Below, in pieces: positions 56,186 to 64,000 of a stretch of 64,000 bases of DNA; position 1 is the first letter of the stretch, and every line of letters begins with the position of its first letter. This stretch comes from Odiellus spinosus (taxonomy: Eukaryota; Arthropoda; Arachnida; Opiliones; Phalangiidae): positions 5,525,372 to 5,589,371 of the forward strand of contig OY987225.1 in assembly GCA_963920705.1 (NCBI GenBank), read 5' to 3'. Both the position numbers and the translations under genes were made by a program. The notes under the pieces are model-generated. The model saw only the letters and a list, made by a program, of their open reading frames with translations. It searched no databases and was not told the origin of the DNA.

Positions 56186-56251
56186 TCATCCATGGTAGGG
56201 GCGGTGGTCACGCGCCAATCCACCAGCTGTTGGAGCTCGGAGAGCACCCTG

Positions 56252-56253
56252 TT

Positions 56254-56299
<46 letters not shown>

Positions 56300-56300
56300 T
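56252..56300. repeat. (AAT)n microsatellite
   Basis: About 16 AAT units lie in the intron between exons B and C of the GC-rich gene. Confidence 0.95.
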
Positions 56301-57014
56301 AGTAAGTTACATTAAGAGCTGGTTAAGAGCTCATTAGCCACGTACCGTGTACCCCAGACGTCATTAGCGGCCAGGCAGCTCGTCGGAACCTTGTTGTTCC
56401 GCACAACCGCCTGGACCTGATCTAGGGCAGCGACAGGATACTCCCCGTAATGATCCTCGTACCGCCCGGCGAGATGCTGGAAGTTGGCGAGAATGCTACA
56501 AATATATATATATATATATAAAAAATACTATTTGAGCTTTAGAAGTTGATGAAACTTACATGACTGAGTGGGCGTTAGGCCCATGGTTTGGTCCCACGTG
56601 GTTTAACCACGGTTGGTCTGGCCGGTCCGAGGTATCAATTATGGGGTAGGCGGGTGAATGGCGGCGGTCTGCGGGCTGTGGCGACGGGGTCCCTCTACGC
56701 TGGAGAGCTCCCGCTCGCTGCTCCGGGGTCGCGGCTGGATCCCCCTCCTCCCAAAAAGGGGCTTCATATTCCCCGCCTAAGCGGACGGGGCTAGCGGTTG
56801 GCGGCGGAGACGGACGCCGGTGTACTCGACGTACTCCCACAATCCGGGCTTCGGGCGCCCCATCTCCGAAAAGAGCGCGCCGAGCTCTGGCGTGGTGTCG
56901 GCCGGCTCGGGGGTCCCCATAGGCGACCTCGCCATCCAACGGCGGTCCAGAGACCGGCGCGGGGAGTACGCCGAGCTTCCGGGGGCTGAGGCAGGGCCCT
57001 CCAGCTTTACACCG

Positions 57015-57660
57015 CTATTATATAAAAAAAAATTTTAAATATCTCCAAAATAGGAGGTTTGTAAATCTCAGCACTTCAAGTTGGAATATGTTTTAGACCC
57101 CTTAACCTAGAGTGTAATCAATTTCTTAAACTATATTTCTAAATATATCTCTGAAGTTGTTTATAAAAACCACACGAAATTAAAGTTATTTCTAAAATAG
57201 GGGTGTAATCGGCAAAGTTAATTCTATAATATATCTGACCGCGCCAAAGTTAAATATCTGTTGAAAGTATATTATATTTCTAAATATAGCCCAGAAGTTG
57301 TTTATTAAAAATGACCCGAAATTAAAAGTTATTTATAATATATACATCCCCGAAATCGGCAAAGTTATTTACTAAAATATGCTCCGAAATTAATCAATGA
57401 TATTTCTAAAATAGGGCTGAAATCGCCAATGTTATTTAATAAAAATGACCCGGTATTAAACAGTTATTTTCTAAAACTATATCCAACTTTAAGTACCGAG
57501 ATTTTCTATTTTTAAAGTATTTACGTCAAATCGGGAATCCGGGCAGCCATCTTATTTTTTAGGGTTTTAGTTCTGTTGGTTAGGGTTCGAACGGCGAGAG
57601 TAGAATGGTAGTCTTGGTTAAAAATTTAGGCGTTTTTATCCTAAAAAATTGTATAGGAAA
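57015..57660. repeat. Degenerate tandem repeats, AT-rich
   Basis: Irregular repeats of the words GTTATTTCTAAAATAGGG, GAAATCGGCAAAGTTA and AAAATGACCCG(A/G) recur with spacings of about 60-120 bp between 57,130 and 57,480. No coding sequence. The tract may be the upstream region of X3, whose first exon I cannot place. Confidence 0.6.
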
Positions 57661-57690
57661 CCCGCGAGATAATTTTACCCCCTTGTCCCC

Positions 57691-58201
57691 GTGCCATCGC
57701 GACCCTCCAATGGTCGCGACAAGTTCAGCACCCGCCTTGGCCGTATACACGCCGATTTCGTCGTGAAAGAACTTTCGGTGGCCAAGTTTGTCAAGTGCGG
57801 GTGCGAGGAGTATAGCTCGAAGGTGGTGGAGCTGTCGAGCTATCTCCCCCCTTACGATCTATGCGAAGTGAGTGGCCCAGTAAAAAAAACAAACGCTTTC
57901 GCCGTGGCAAACCTCACCGGTTATGGGCAGGACGGCGGGGCTTTTACCATACAGCCGACTCGTGCCCCATTGCGAAGCCTTTAAAGACTTCGAACTCATA
58001 CTTTGCAAGGGGTACGAGAAGGCACATTTGGTGTCGAGTTTGTTGAAGGTCCAGGCGCTAGACCTCGACAAGCTCAGCTGCCCCGCCGTACCTTTCGTGG
58101 CTAACCCATGCAGCATGCACTCGGGGAAGAAGATCAAATGCGCGCGGGAAACTGTGCGTCTGCACGCGGACTGGGTGTTGGAAAACCACCAAATGCTCTA
58201 A
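57691..58201 (+). pseudogene. Gene X3 (inverted unit 3), frameshifted, 5' end unclear
   Basis: The inverted-unit copy of X. It has DFVVKELSVAKFVKCGC, YLPPYDLCEVSGPV and NAFAVANLTG. The frame then changes near 57,935 and continues LVPHCEAFKDFELILCKGYEK, CPAVPFVANPCSMHSGKK and RLHADWVLENHQ to a stop at 58,201. The Cys and His residues lost in X2 are kept here. The YLRG motif region upstream is not clear, and no tiny first exon was found. Its end forms a stem-loop arm. Confidence 0.7.
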
Positions 58202-58215
58202 AAACACCAAGTCCG
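58167..58215. terminator. Conserved stem-loop, unit 3 copy
   Basis: CGGACTGGGTGTT (58,167-58,179) pairs with AACACCAAGTCCG (58,203-58,215) with one mismatch. It lies at the end of X3, before the convergent acidic gene, at the same place as the 53.0 kb stem. Confidence 0.55.
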
Positions 58216-58328
58216 GTGCTAAGTGCGCGAAAGAAATTAAACTTAAAAAAAAACTATACATATATGTATAACTATATAAACTATATAAAATTTTAAAAAA
58301 ACTATTAAATACATGTGAATTGGTTCTC

Positions 58329-58729
58329 TTACTCGTTCTCTTCAGCGACGGAGTTGGGATGGGGGATTGTTGACGCGTCGGAATCAACATCCCCATCTTC
58401 CATGTCGCTTTCCTCGTCACTTAAAAAGAGAGATTTACAGGAGCTAATAGGAAATGAATTATGAAGTTTACCCCTATCTATACTAGCCAACGAGCTTTAT
58501 TGCAAAAGGGTTGAAACACTTTTACAGGGGCTGTTATAAATAACGATTATAATTTAAGCTTCTTACCTGATATAAGCTGCTAGATACTCGAAAAGGTTTT
58601 CTAGATAGCCGATTCTCGCGGACTTCCGATAACGATTAGAGCTAAAATATATATATATATATTAGTTTTAATATAACTTATAAGAGAGCTTAATAAAACT
58701 CACTTGTTCGACGGAGTCTCGCAAACCAT
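58329..58729 (-). CDS. Acidic spliced gene, unit 3, complete (63 residues)
   Basis: Three exons, all with canonical sites and matching phases: 58,729-58,704 (MVCETPSN), 58,641-58,567 (RYRKSARIGYLENLFEYLA) and 58,419-58,329 (SDEESDMEDGDVDSDAS to EENE and a stop). A TATATAAGGC box lies about 45 bp upstream. Its second intron is homologous to intron 2 of the acidic genes at 52.3 and 62.9 kb, so this is the positional copy, but its first exon differs. It is the only intact version of the acidic gene in the cluster. The acidic C-terminus could be an activation-type domain; this is a guess. Confidence 0.7.
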
Positions 58730-58868
58730 TTTTAACAGCTTATAGCTATTGCCAAAAGCCTTATATACTCCAAAGCACCGCGAGGTCGCTATCCGCATAG
58801 AAAAAAACGTTATTTCGGGGTCAGTGTATTTTTGTTTTGTAGGCGTTGTCTGACATAATTATTTTCAG

Positions 58869-59236
58869 CTTTTACAAGGCAACAGTTCAGACGCTTGATC
58901 CCGGACGGGGAGACGGAGATTCGACCGCGTCAAGTGGTTCCGTGTTTCTGGTGCTCGGACGTGTGCGAAGTTTTATTACCAATAAGCGGTGGCTCTATTC
59001 ACTACTGCATTAACAAGGACTGTCTGAGCTATAAACACGCTATATACATTCAGAGAGGGTGCGTTCTTAACCTTACAATACCATCGAGCTACCTTAACCT
59101 ACTCCCCGCCTCGCGCTTTTGTATCAATTGCGATACGTATCCTTCGCACGAAAACCGCTATAGAAGTCCGTGCATTTTATTCGAGGAAGAAAATCAAGAA
59201 TACTGTTGTCGTTATCTAAAAGATGGATCTGTTTGA
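58869..59236 (+). CDS. Gene V1, unit 3: Cys-rich protein, 3' exon
   Basis: Nearly identical to the 51.6-52.0 kb copy. The exon starts after an ATTATTTTCAG acceptor at 58,869. Cys motifs: CFWCSDVCEV, HYCINKDC, FCINCDTY and EYCCRY. It ends at 59,236 and overlaps the V2 start by 14 bp. The shared stop context and overlap differ slightly between the two copies. The first exon with the start codon was not identified. Confidence 0.62.
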
Positions 59237-59949
59237 AGCGGACTATGGACAAATGGATTTTCTTCAGAATTACTACCATTTGTATATGCCGGCCTACTTT
59301 TCGTACCATAACGGCTGTAAAACTTGCCTCGTGGAAAATTTAACTTCTAAAGTGCCGAGGTTAGGAACCTTAGCGCTAGTTGAAGTTATAAATAACAATA
59401 ATGCGGAAACTGAATCGGAATATTTAAAACATATAATACGCGTTTTTGTATACAACGAAATGATAAAAAATCAAACTGGTATAACTATTGGATTACGTAT
59501 TCAAGTTAGCCCTAGTTTCACGATGTTCGAATTTATCGATTGTCGAGATTGCGGTCGGTATATATTACAAACCGAATGTTCTTTAGGGATCATTCATAAA
59601 TATTCAGAATCGGAAATTCATAAATGCCAAAATTTCCACGAAGCCTCTTATATACTTCGGTATATATGTCATTCTAAAACCGCTGTAGAAGGAGTTGATA
59701 AAGATTCTCTACGAATTACGGTCGACGTTAATAATTAAAAACAAGACTTTAAACAAATCCAGTGGATGTAACGGTTATTTAATGAACATCGCCAAATTAA
59801 TTGAGATATTACAAATAATCATCTGGCTAGGAGATACCCATTGTTGTAACTACGCATCTCAACAAGACGGACAGTTTTTACGCCCGCAAGTGGATGCCTT
59901 AAAAAAAGCATGGGTTTATAATCCGAGTGGGAAAAGTGTTTTCAAATGA
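59223..59949 (+). pseudogene. Gene V2, unit 3, one frame change
   Basis: It starts MDLFEADYGQMDFLQ like the unit 1 copy and stays open through the A-run that breaks unit 1 (MIKNQTGITIG). It has DCRDCGRYILQTECSLG. The frame changes near 59,690, then continues ILYELRSTLIIKNKTLN, GCNGYLMNIAKLIEILQ and LGDTHCCNYASQQDGQ to a stop at 59,949. Together the two copies show that the full protein is about 240 residues. No known domain recognised. It is convergent with W3. Confidence 0.65.
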
Positions 59950-60064
59950 TTCTGTATATCAAAAAGAATATGTCGAAATTTATAACCGTATACGAAATAA
60001 AAACAAATATTTTTTCCCAATCAATTTTTTATTGTATCAAATTTATTTAACATACTATTTCAGA

Positions 60065-60379
60065 CTATCGTTTAACCCTTCGAATGAGGTAACCATAACA
60101 CCGACGTCATCGATTGTTCAAAGACGAACTGTCGTAGATCTCCCAAATATACGGCATAATTAGTAGCAATCCGAGAATATGATAAGTAGACTAGAAGATA
60201 TATCGCGCATCTCGATTGTAAATTGATCTAATTATACCAATTGGTAAGGCAATAGGCGTGAAAAACACTCGAGCAAAATATTTCCAACGTCTTAGGCAAT
60301 AAGAATCGTGATAAACGAAACGATTCCATCGACAACACTGACAAGTCTCCAACGAGACGCGACCAGTGTCTTCGTCCAT
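60065..60379 (-). pseudogene. Gene W3 (unit 3), one in-frame stop
   Basis: The copy of W1 on minus. It has TCQCCRWNRFVYHDSYCLRR and FFTPIALPIGIIRSIY, then TAG at 60,191-60,193 where W1 has Glu. Homology continues past it to the end near 60,065, with other changes. Flanking noncoding sequence also matches unit 1 as far as about 60,600 (50,235 in unit 1). Confidence 0.75.
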
Positions 60380-60600
60380 TTTTAACCGTATGATTCCTTC
60401 GCTTTCAAATACTACAATGAAACACACTATCTACCCCTGGCGTGTAAAAGTTAAGGAGGCCTCATACATTGATGAAGTATCGAAAGGTTTACAATGATAA
60501 GTGATTGTTTCATATATAGGTCTTCGACTTTTTTGACCTTTCACCCTTTGGTGTCTTAATAAACAGGTTTTCACTCCTGAAGGGGGGCTTCTTTACTACT

Positions 60601-60978
60601 GATCTCTACAGCAAATGCTTTCGTGTTCTGTTGCCATCACTGCACAATTATTACATCTACACCTGTTTAGATTTAGACGTACTAATTTAAACATATCTTT
60701 AAGTAGGTTATAAACCCTTAACCCTACCAGTCACGATTGCCTCGTCGGACAATTGGTTCATCAGGCTCATCACTAGATACAGAAGAATTATGGGACTCAT
60801 CCGATTCATCTGAAGAACTTTCTAGAGGCTCAAACTGATATGGTTGAATAACCCCTCTTTGATTAGGCCTATTTAAATTAACTTCCTCTTCTTCCTCCGA
60901 AGTACTCTCATTTTCTTCACTAGAAGAAAATTCTTCGGTTAAACTTACGTCAAAATCGCTCTGATCTGCTATAATCAA
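60601..60978 (-). pseudogene. P2RX7-C-like (P2X7 intracellular domain-like) gene fragment
   Basis: Exon 1 (60,978-60,728) is acidic (EENESTSEEEEEV) and includes PYQFEPLESSSDE, then ends RRGNRDW across a GTAGGG donor. Exon 2 (60,662-60,601) continues CRCNNCAVMATEHESICC. WCxCxxC..M.T..E.xCC is the start of the zinc-binding domain found in P2X7 tails and in many stand-alone animal proteins. The gene is cut at 60,601, exactly where homology to the virus-like unit ends, so the rest of the domain is missing. It is either a host or a transposon gene disrupted by the viral insertion. Confidence 0.6.
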
Positions 60979-62804
60979 AATTGTTTCTTAAGCCTTGGCT
61001 TTATTTTCGCGACTATAACGTAAACTTTTACTCGTCTGCTCGGAAAATGAAATAAGAAATTTTTAAAAGTATCCGCTATCCACCTTTGGCGCTGTTTGTA
61101 GGTGAGCTTTTTCGTAAAGGGGGTCGCACAATTAATTTTTAATTTAATTAATTGTGGATCGAATATGTATCTATTTTTTACAAATTATATATCATTTAAA
61201 AGAGAAACCACTGCTCTTTCTTATAACCTAAAAACATGACAAAATCGATTTCTGATGACGGTTGTCCTTTAAACAAATTTTCCGTTTCACCATAACCTCC
61301 TCGATCACGCGCTTCGGCTGCGCTCGCGCTATAGAAGCCCCGGCAATCGGCCGAAAATCGCGAATAAATGAATTCTCGAGATTTACAAAAAGACACTAAA
61401 CTGATGCCCGTCTCAAAGGGGGGAAACTGACCAAATTTGAAGGGTTTTGCTCTTTTCAGGACTTTAATGATTTTTAAAAGCCACAATTAAAATATATGTT
61501 TTACAAATTAGTTTATTTTAACTCCCTAAAAAGGTTTCGTAGTTTTATGGTAAGAAGTTTTTAAGTTAAAAAATAATCAACTTAAGTTGGTAGCGTGTGC
61601 AAAGCTTTATCACACATAATTCGTTGTGAAATTTTTATTCAAGTTTTAAAACGATAATGATAGTGCTAAATTAGGTGATATATTTATACACTTATAAGAA
61701 CCAATAATTAAAAATTTAAAAGACAATTTTAAGCGTGGAAATTGATTTATTCGTCATGTTTATTCAAACCAGTTTCAAAAATAATAAAGTCATACTTTAT
61801 CCCAATGCAAGAATGGACTATTTAGGCGAAAAAAATATCTTTAATTGCAACATATTTTGTTATGTTGACTAACAACAATTTATGTATGCAGAAACCATCA
61901 GAAATGAGGAAAATTGAAGGTTCACACTTTTTGAACTTTTCTAGAAAGGGGTTTGTAAGCGAGTGTTTTAACTTTTTCGTACCGGGCTGAAGTATCTCTC
62001 GATACGTTATTAATTAATATAGAGACTAATTTTTCGCAAATGAGTTGTTTTGGAGTAGAGTAGTATATTGCCATAGAATAAAATCAAATCAGAGGTTGAA
62101 ATTAGAATATAAGTTTATAAATAGTATCTAGCGTGTCTACAGTACCGGCAATTGGTGAAAACCGCAAAAAGCTCCGTTCGGAGAAAAATTATAGGTTCGC
62201 TAGTTTCAACAATTATTGACACAAAATCTGTTATTCTCAAAGGCTCGGAATTTGTAAATTATCCGTACATAGTTAGATGTGGTTAAAAAATCAGGAAGCT
62301 GGAGCGTAAATTTAAAACTTTAGACAAGAATTTGTATCTCGCCAAGACTTTCCCCCTACATTTTAGTGCTTTTTAGCTTCTTCTTTTGGTGTCTTTTTAA
62401 TTTCCCATTTATTCTCTCAAACACATGTTAATTTTTTTCTTTGCCGGGGCTTCTATAGCGCGAGCGCAGCCGAAGCGCGTGATCGAGGAGGCTATGATTT
62501 CACAAACCTGCAACGGTTTATTCGTGTATTTTTCTTCCAAGTTTGCGTAGTAACTAGCCTCGTTGATTTCGCTTTTGAAACATTCCTCTAACCCAAAAAG
62601 ATTTCTGGTACTTGTTTAATTTTTTTTCGGAGTTTACTCGATACTAATAATATTAATCCCAAGGTTATTACGTTCTAAATTAGGACCCACACTTGCCAGA
62701 GAAGAAACTTTCGCGATAGTCTCTATGTCCATTTAACATAGGATTAGAGAATTTTTTTCAGCTCGCGCCAAAATAATTGTAGTGGAAATCTACGTACGCG
62801 TCGA
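60979..62804. other. No gene recognised; holds a 56-bp inverted repeat pair
   Basis: AT-rich DNA between the P2RX7-C-like exon and unit 4. Its only structure is the pair of GC-rich inverted repeats listed next. Short frames (for example 61,486-61,196) arise from one of these arms. Confidence 0.55.
61291..62496. repeat. 56-bp GC-rich inverted repeats flanking 1.1 kb
   Basis: CATAACCTCCTCGATCACGC... at 61,291-61,346 is matched by its reverse complement at 62,441-62,496 with one mismatch. Both contain CTTCGGCTGCGCTCGCGC and end in GAAGCCCCGGCAA. The DNA between is AT-rich with no coding signal. No target-site duplication is apparent. Confidence 0.85.
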
Positions 62805-62917
62805 TTTGGAGATTTATTTCAACTGTTGACTTTATATACCAGGTAAGAAGTTTAAATTATAAATTTTTACACCAACCCGATGTTTGGATTAATATTTAAA
62901 TAATCTAATTTAAAGAG

Positions 62918-63827
62918 ATGGATCAGGGTGTAGAAGAAAAGGATGTGGATCAGGGGGAAACTGATGAAGAGCTGGAGTTTGAAAATGAGTCTTGGCTAGG
63001 GTCTGACTCTGACGAAGACGCGCTCGAGATCGGGTAAGCTATACCATTATTATCATAATTAGTTAACTACTGAATTTATGCTAGAAATTGAAAAATGTTC
63101 TAGGAATTTCGAATCTCCAGCCTCCCCTGATCCAGAATACTACAACAATTTCATTGCGGATCACGAGAAGGTGGATGTTGTACAAAGGAATAAGGAAGAA
63201 GAAAAAAGGTCTAGAGAAATCTATGAAAGCAAGAATTCATTCAGGTTCCATAAGAATATGATAGGGCCGCGATTCAATAACCATCCTCCCAAACTTTGTA
63301 GCAAAAATTCGTCCGCTTCGAATCGATTTTTCAAGTAAATCGCTCCTGACATTATATTATTAACCAGCGCCACTAACGACCTTGACATAATATTTTGGGT
63401 AATAAAAATGGAGCCGACCGAAAAAAGATCTAAGCGTACAAATGTTGCGAAAATTGCGGACGAACTTTTGTTACAAAGTTTGGGAGGATGGTAACAGAGG
63501 CTAAAGCTAAGCTCCCATATTCTAATGGAACCTGAATGAATTCTTGATGAAAGATATAGAAAAGCTTTGAGAGCCTGAGAGAATGCATTGCCGATTAATA
63601 TAGCAGGTAAGAAGATTAAATTACACTCTTTATTTATAACAGCCCCTGTAAAAGTGTTTCAACCCTTTTACTTCAAAGCTCGCTGGCTAGTATATATAAA
63701 GGTAAATTTCTTTACGTATTTCTAGTGCCTCTGCAAAATTCCGAGACTACTAAAGAGGTTGAAGAGATCTTTAATGTTTTAGGGGATGTTTCGTTACCCT
63801 ATCCTAATTCAGAGAATGAAGCTAGGG
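62918..63827 (+). pseudogene. Acidic spliced gene, unit 4, with a MITE in exon 2
   Basis: Exon 1 (62,918-63,033): MDQGVEEKDVDQ, ESWLGSDSDEDALEIG. Exon 2 starts at 63,104 (FESPASPDPEYYNNFIADH) and keeps the EEEKRSREIYE stretch missing from unit 2. The 317-bp MITE interrupts it at 63,230. Exon 2 resumes with a YRKALRA-like end and a donor near 63,606 (GGTAAGAAG). Exon 3 (63,726-63,827) is nearly identical to that of unit 2. The next gene, X4 on minus, would start beyond the window; only its stem-loop arm (63,973) is visible. Confidence 0.65.
63230..63546. mobile_element. 317-bp MITE with 7-bp TSD; empty site present at 52.6 kb
   Basis: Terminal inverted repeats start CAAGAATTCATTCAGGTTCC with 31 bp and one mismatch. 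A second inner inverted block (CCATCCTCCCAAACTTTGT) is also shared. ATGAAAG flanks both ends (63,223-63,229 and 63,547-63,553). The homologous gene in unit 2 has the uninterrupted site (TCTATGAAAGGTATAG near 52,592), which proves insertion after the unit was duplicated. Confidence 0.93.
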
Positions 63828-64000
63828 GTAAGAAAAAAACAATTTATGTTTTTTAAAATCTTCTTTTATTTAAAAACATATTAGTTTTTATTTTTTTGGC
63901 GATTTCGCCCACGCACAGTTTTTTTTTTGTTTTTAAGTTTTAAAAAGTTTAATTTTTTTTCCGCACTTAGCGCCGGACTGGGTGTGAAATTTACAAAAGT

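Larger units (their letters stand above)
55994..57014 (-). pseudogene. GC-rich three-exon gene fragment, unknown family
   Basis: Three minus-strand exons with canonical splice sites: 57,014-56,560, 56,495-56,346 and 56,248-55,994. Exon A has ELGALFSEMGRPKPGLWEYV, changes frame near 56,785, then EAPFWEEGDPAATPEQRAG. Exon B encodes ILANFQHLAGRYEDHYGEYP and VRNNKVPTSCLAANDVWGT. Exon C has ELQQLVDWRVTTAPTMDDVA and FLAREVLMGGAREI. A 74-bp tandem duplication in exon C breaks its frame. GC content is well above that of the surroundings. I do not recognise the family; it could be a retroelement gag, a viral gene or a host gene. The introns hold AAT and TA microsatellites. Confidence 0.55.

Noticed and set aside
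56588-57038. Three overlapping plus-strand ORFs
   Set aside because: GC-rich sequence keeps several frames open; the minus strand has splice sites and a consistent protein.
60724-60978. N-terminus of a piggyBac transposase
   Set aside because: The acidic start looked similar, but the next exon gives WCRCNNC..M..E..CC, which fits the P2RX7-C-type domain.
1-64000. tRNA, rRNA or other structured RNA genes
   Set aside because: No cloverleaf, conserved rRNA core or snRNA motif was noticed on either strand by eye; a dedicated scan could still find one.

Overview
This is eukaryotic nuclear DNA, most likely from an arthropod or another invertebrate. The signs are short GT-AG introns inside almost every coding remnant, TATATAAA/G boxes, AT-rich spacers and microsatellites, and no bacterial operons or ribosome binding sites. 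I recognise no ordinary host gene. Nearly all coding sequence belongs to transposable elements or to virus-like elements carrying a protein-primed family B DNA polymerase (pPolB). The species cannot be named from the sequence.

Layout. 1.3-2.3 kb: truncated PIF/Harbinger transposase. 2.6-3.3 kb: SWIM-like gene fragment. 5.36-11.05 kb: a decayed pPolB element (gene X0 on minus; Y0, Z0 and PolB on plus), cut by a Myb/SANT-like Harbinger partner gene (11.05-11.53 kb). 11.86-14.2 kb: Ty3/gypsy pol 3' half with its LTR. 14.9-17.1 kb: P/THAP9-like and other transposase tails. 17.1-21.7 kb: nearly full-length LINE with ORF1 and ORF2, interrupted by an 838-bp TTAA-flanked Kolobok-like element carrying a THAP exon. 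21.8-25.4 kb: retroelement remnants on minus, including a separate ORF with a methyl-CpG-binding domain. 26.4-27.5 kb: PIF/Harbinger transposase broken by one stop. 29.6-30.1 kb: long-TIR MITE. 31.5-36.6 kb: multi-exon HARBI1-like gene with a 3.3-kb intron and two insertions. 39.2-40.3 kb: another PIF/Harbinger transposase.

The most unusual part is 40.8-64 kb, a cluster of related virus-like gene blocks. The order is: acidic spliced gene (+), X (-), Y (+), Z (+), PolB (+), W (+), V2/V1 (-), then again acidic (+), X (-), Y (+), Z (+). A near-identical copy of the W-V-acidic-X block lies inverted at 57.7-60.6 kb. A third copy of the acidic-X start lies at 62.8 kb and runs off the window. X and Y form a divergent pair with a shared promoter region in every block, and X starts with a tiny first exon and a phase-1 intron each time. 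The 5.4-11 kb element shows the same X-Y-Z-PolB layout, so it is probably a distant member of the same family. No integrase, capsid, packaging ATPase or protease is visible next to either PolB, so this is not a standard Polinton/Maverick or adintovirus. It looks like an endogenised, concatenated or internally duplicated virus-like element of a kind I do not recognise. Most copies are broken by frameshifts and stops, several of them at homopolymers, so assembly indels must be separated from true decay.
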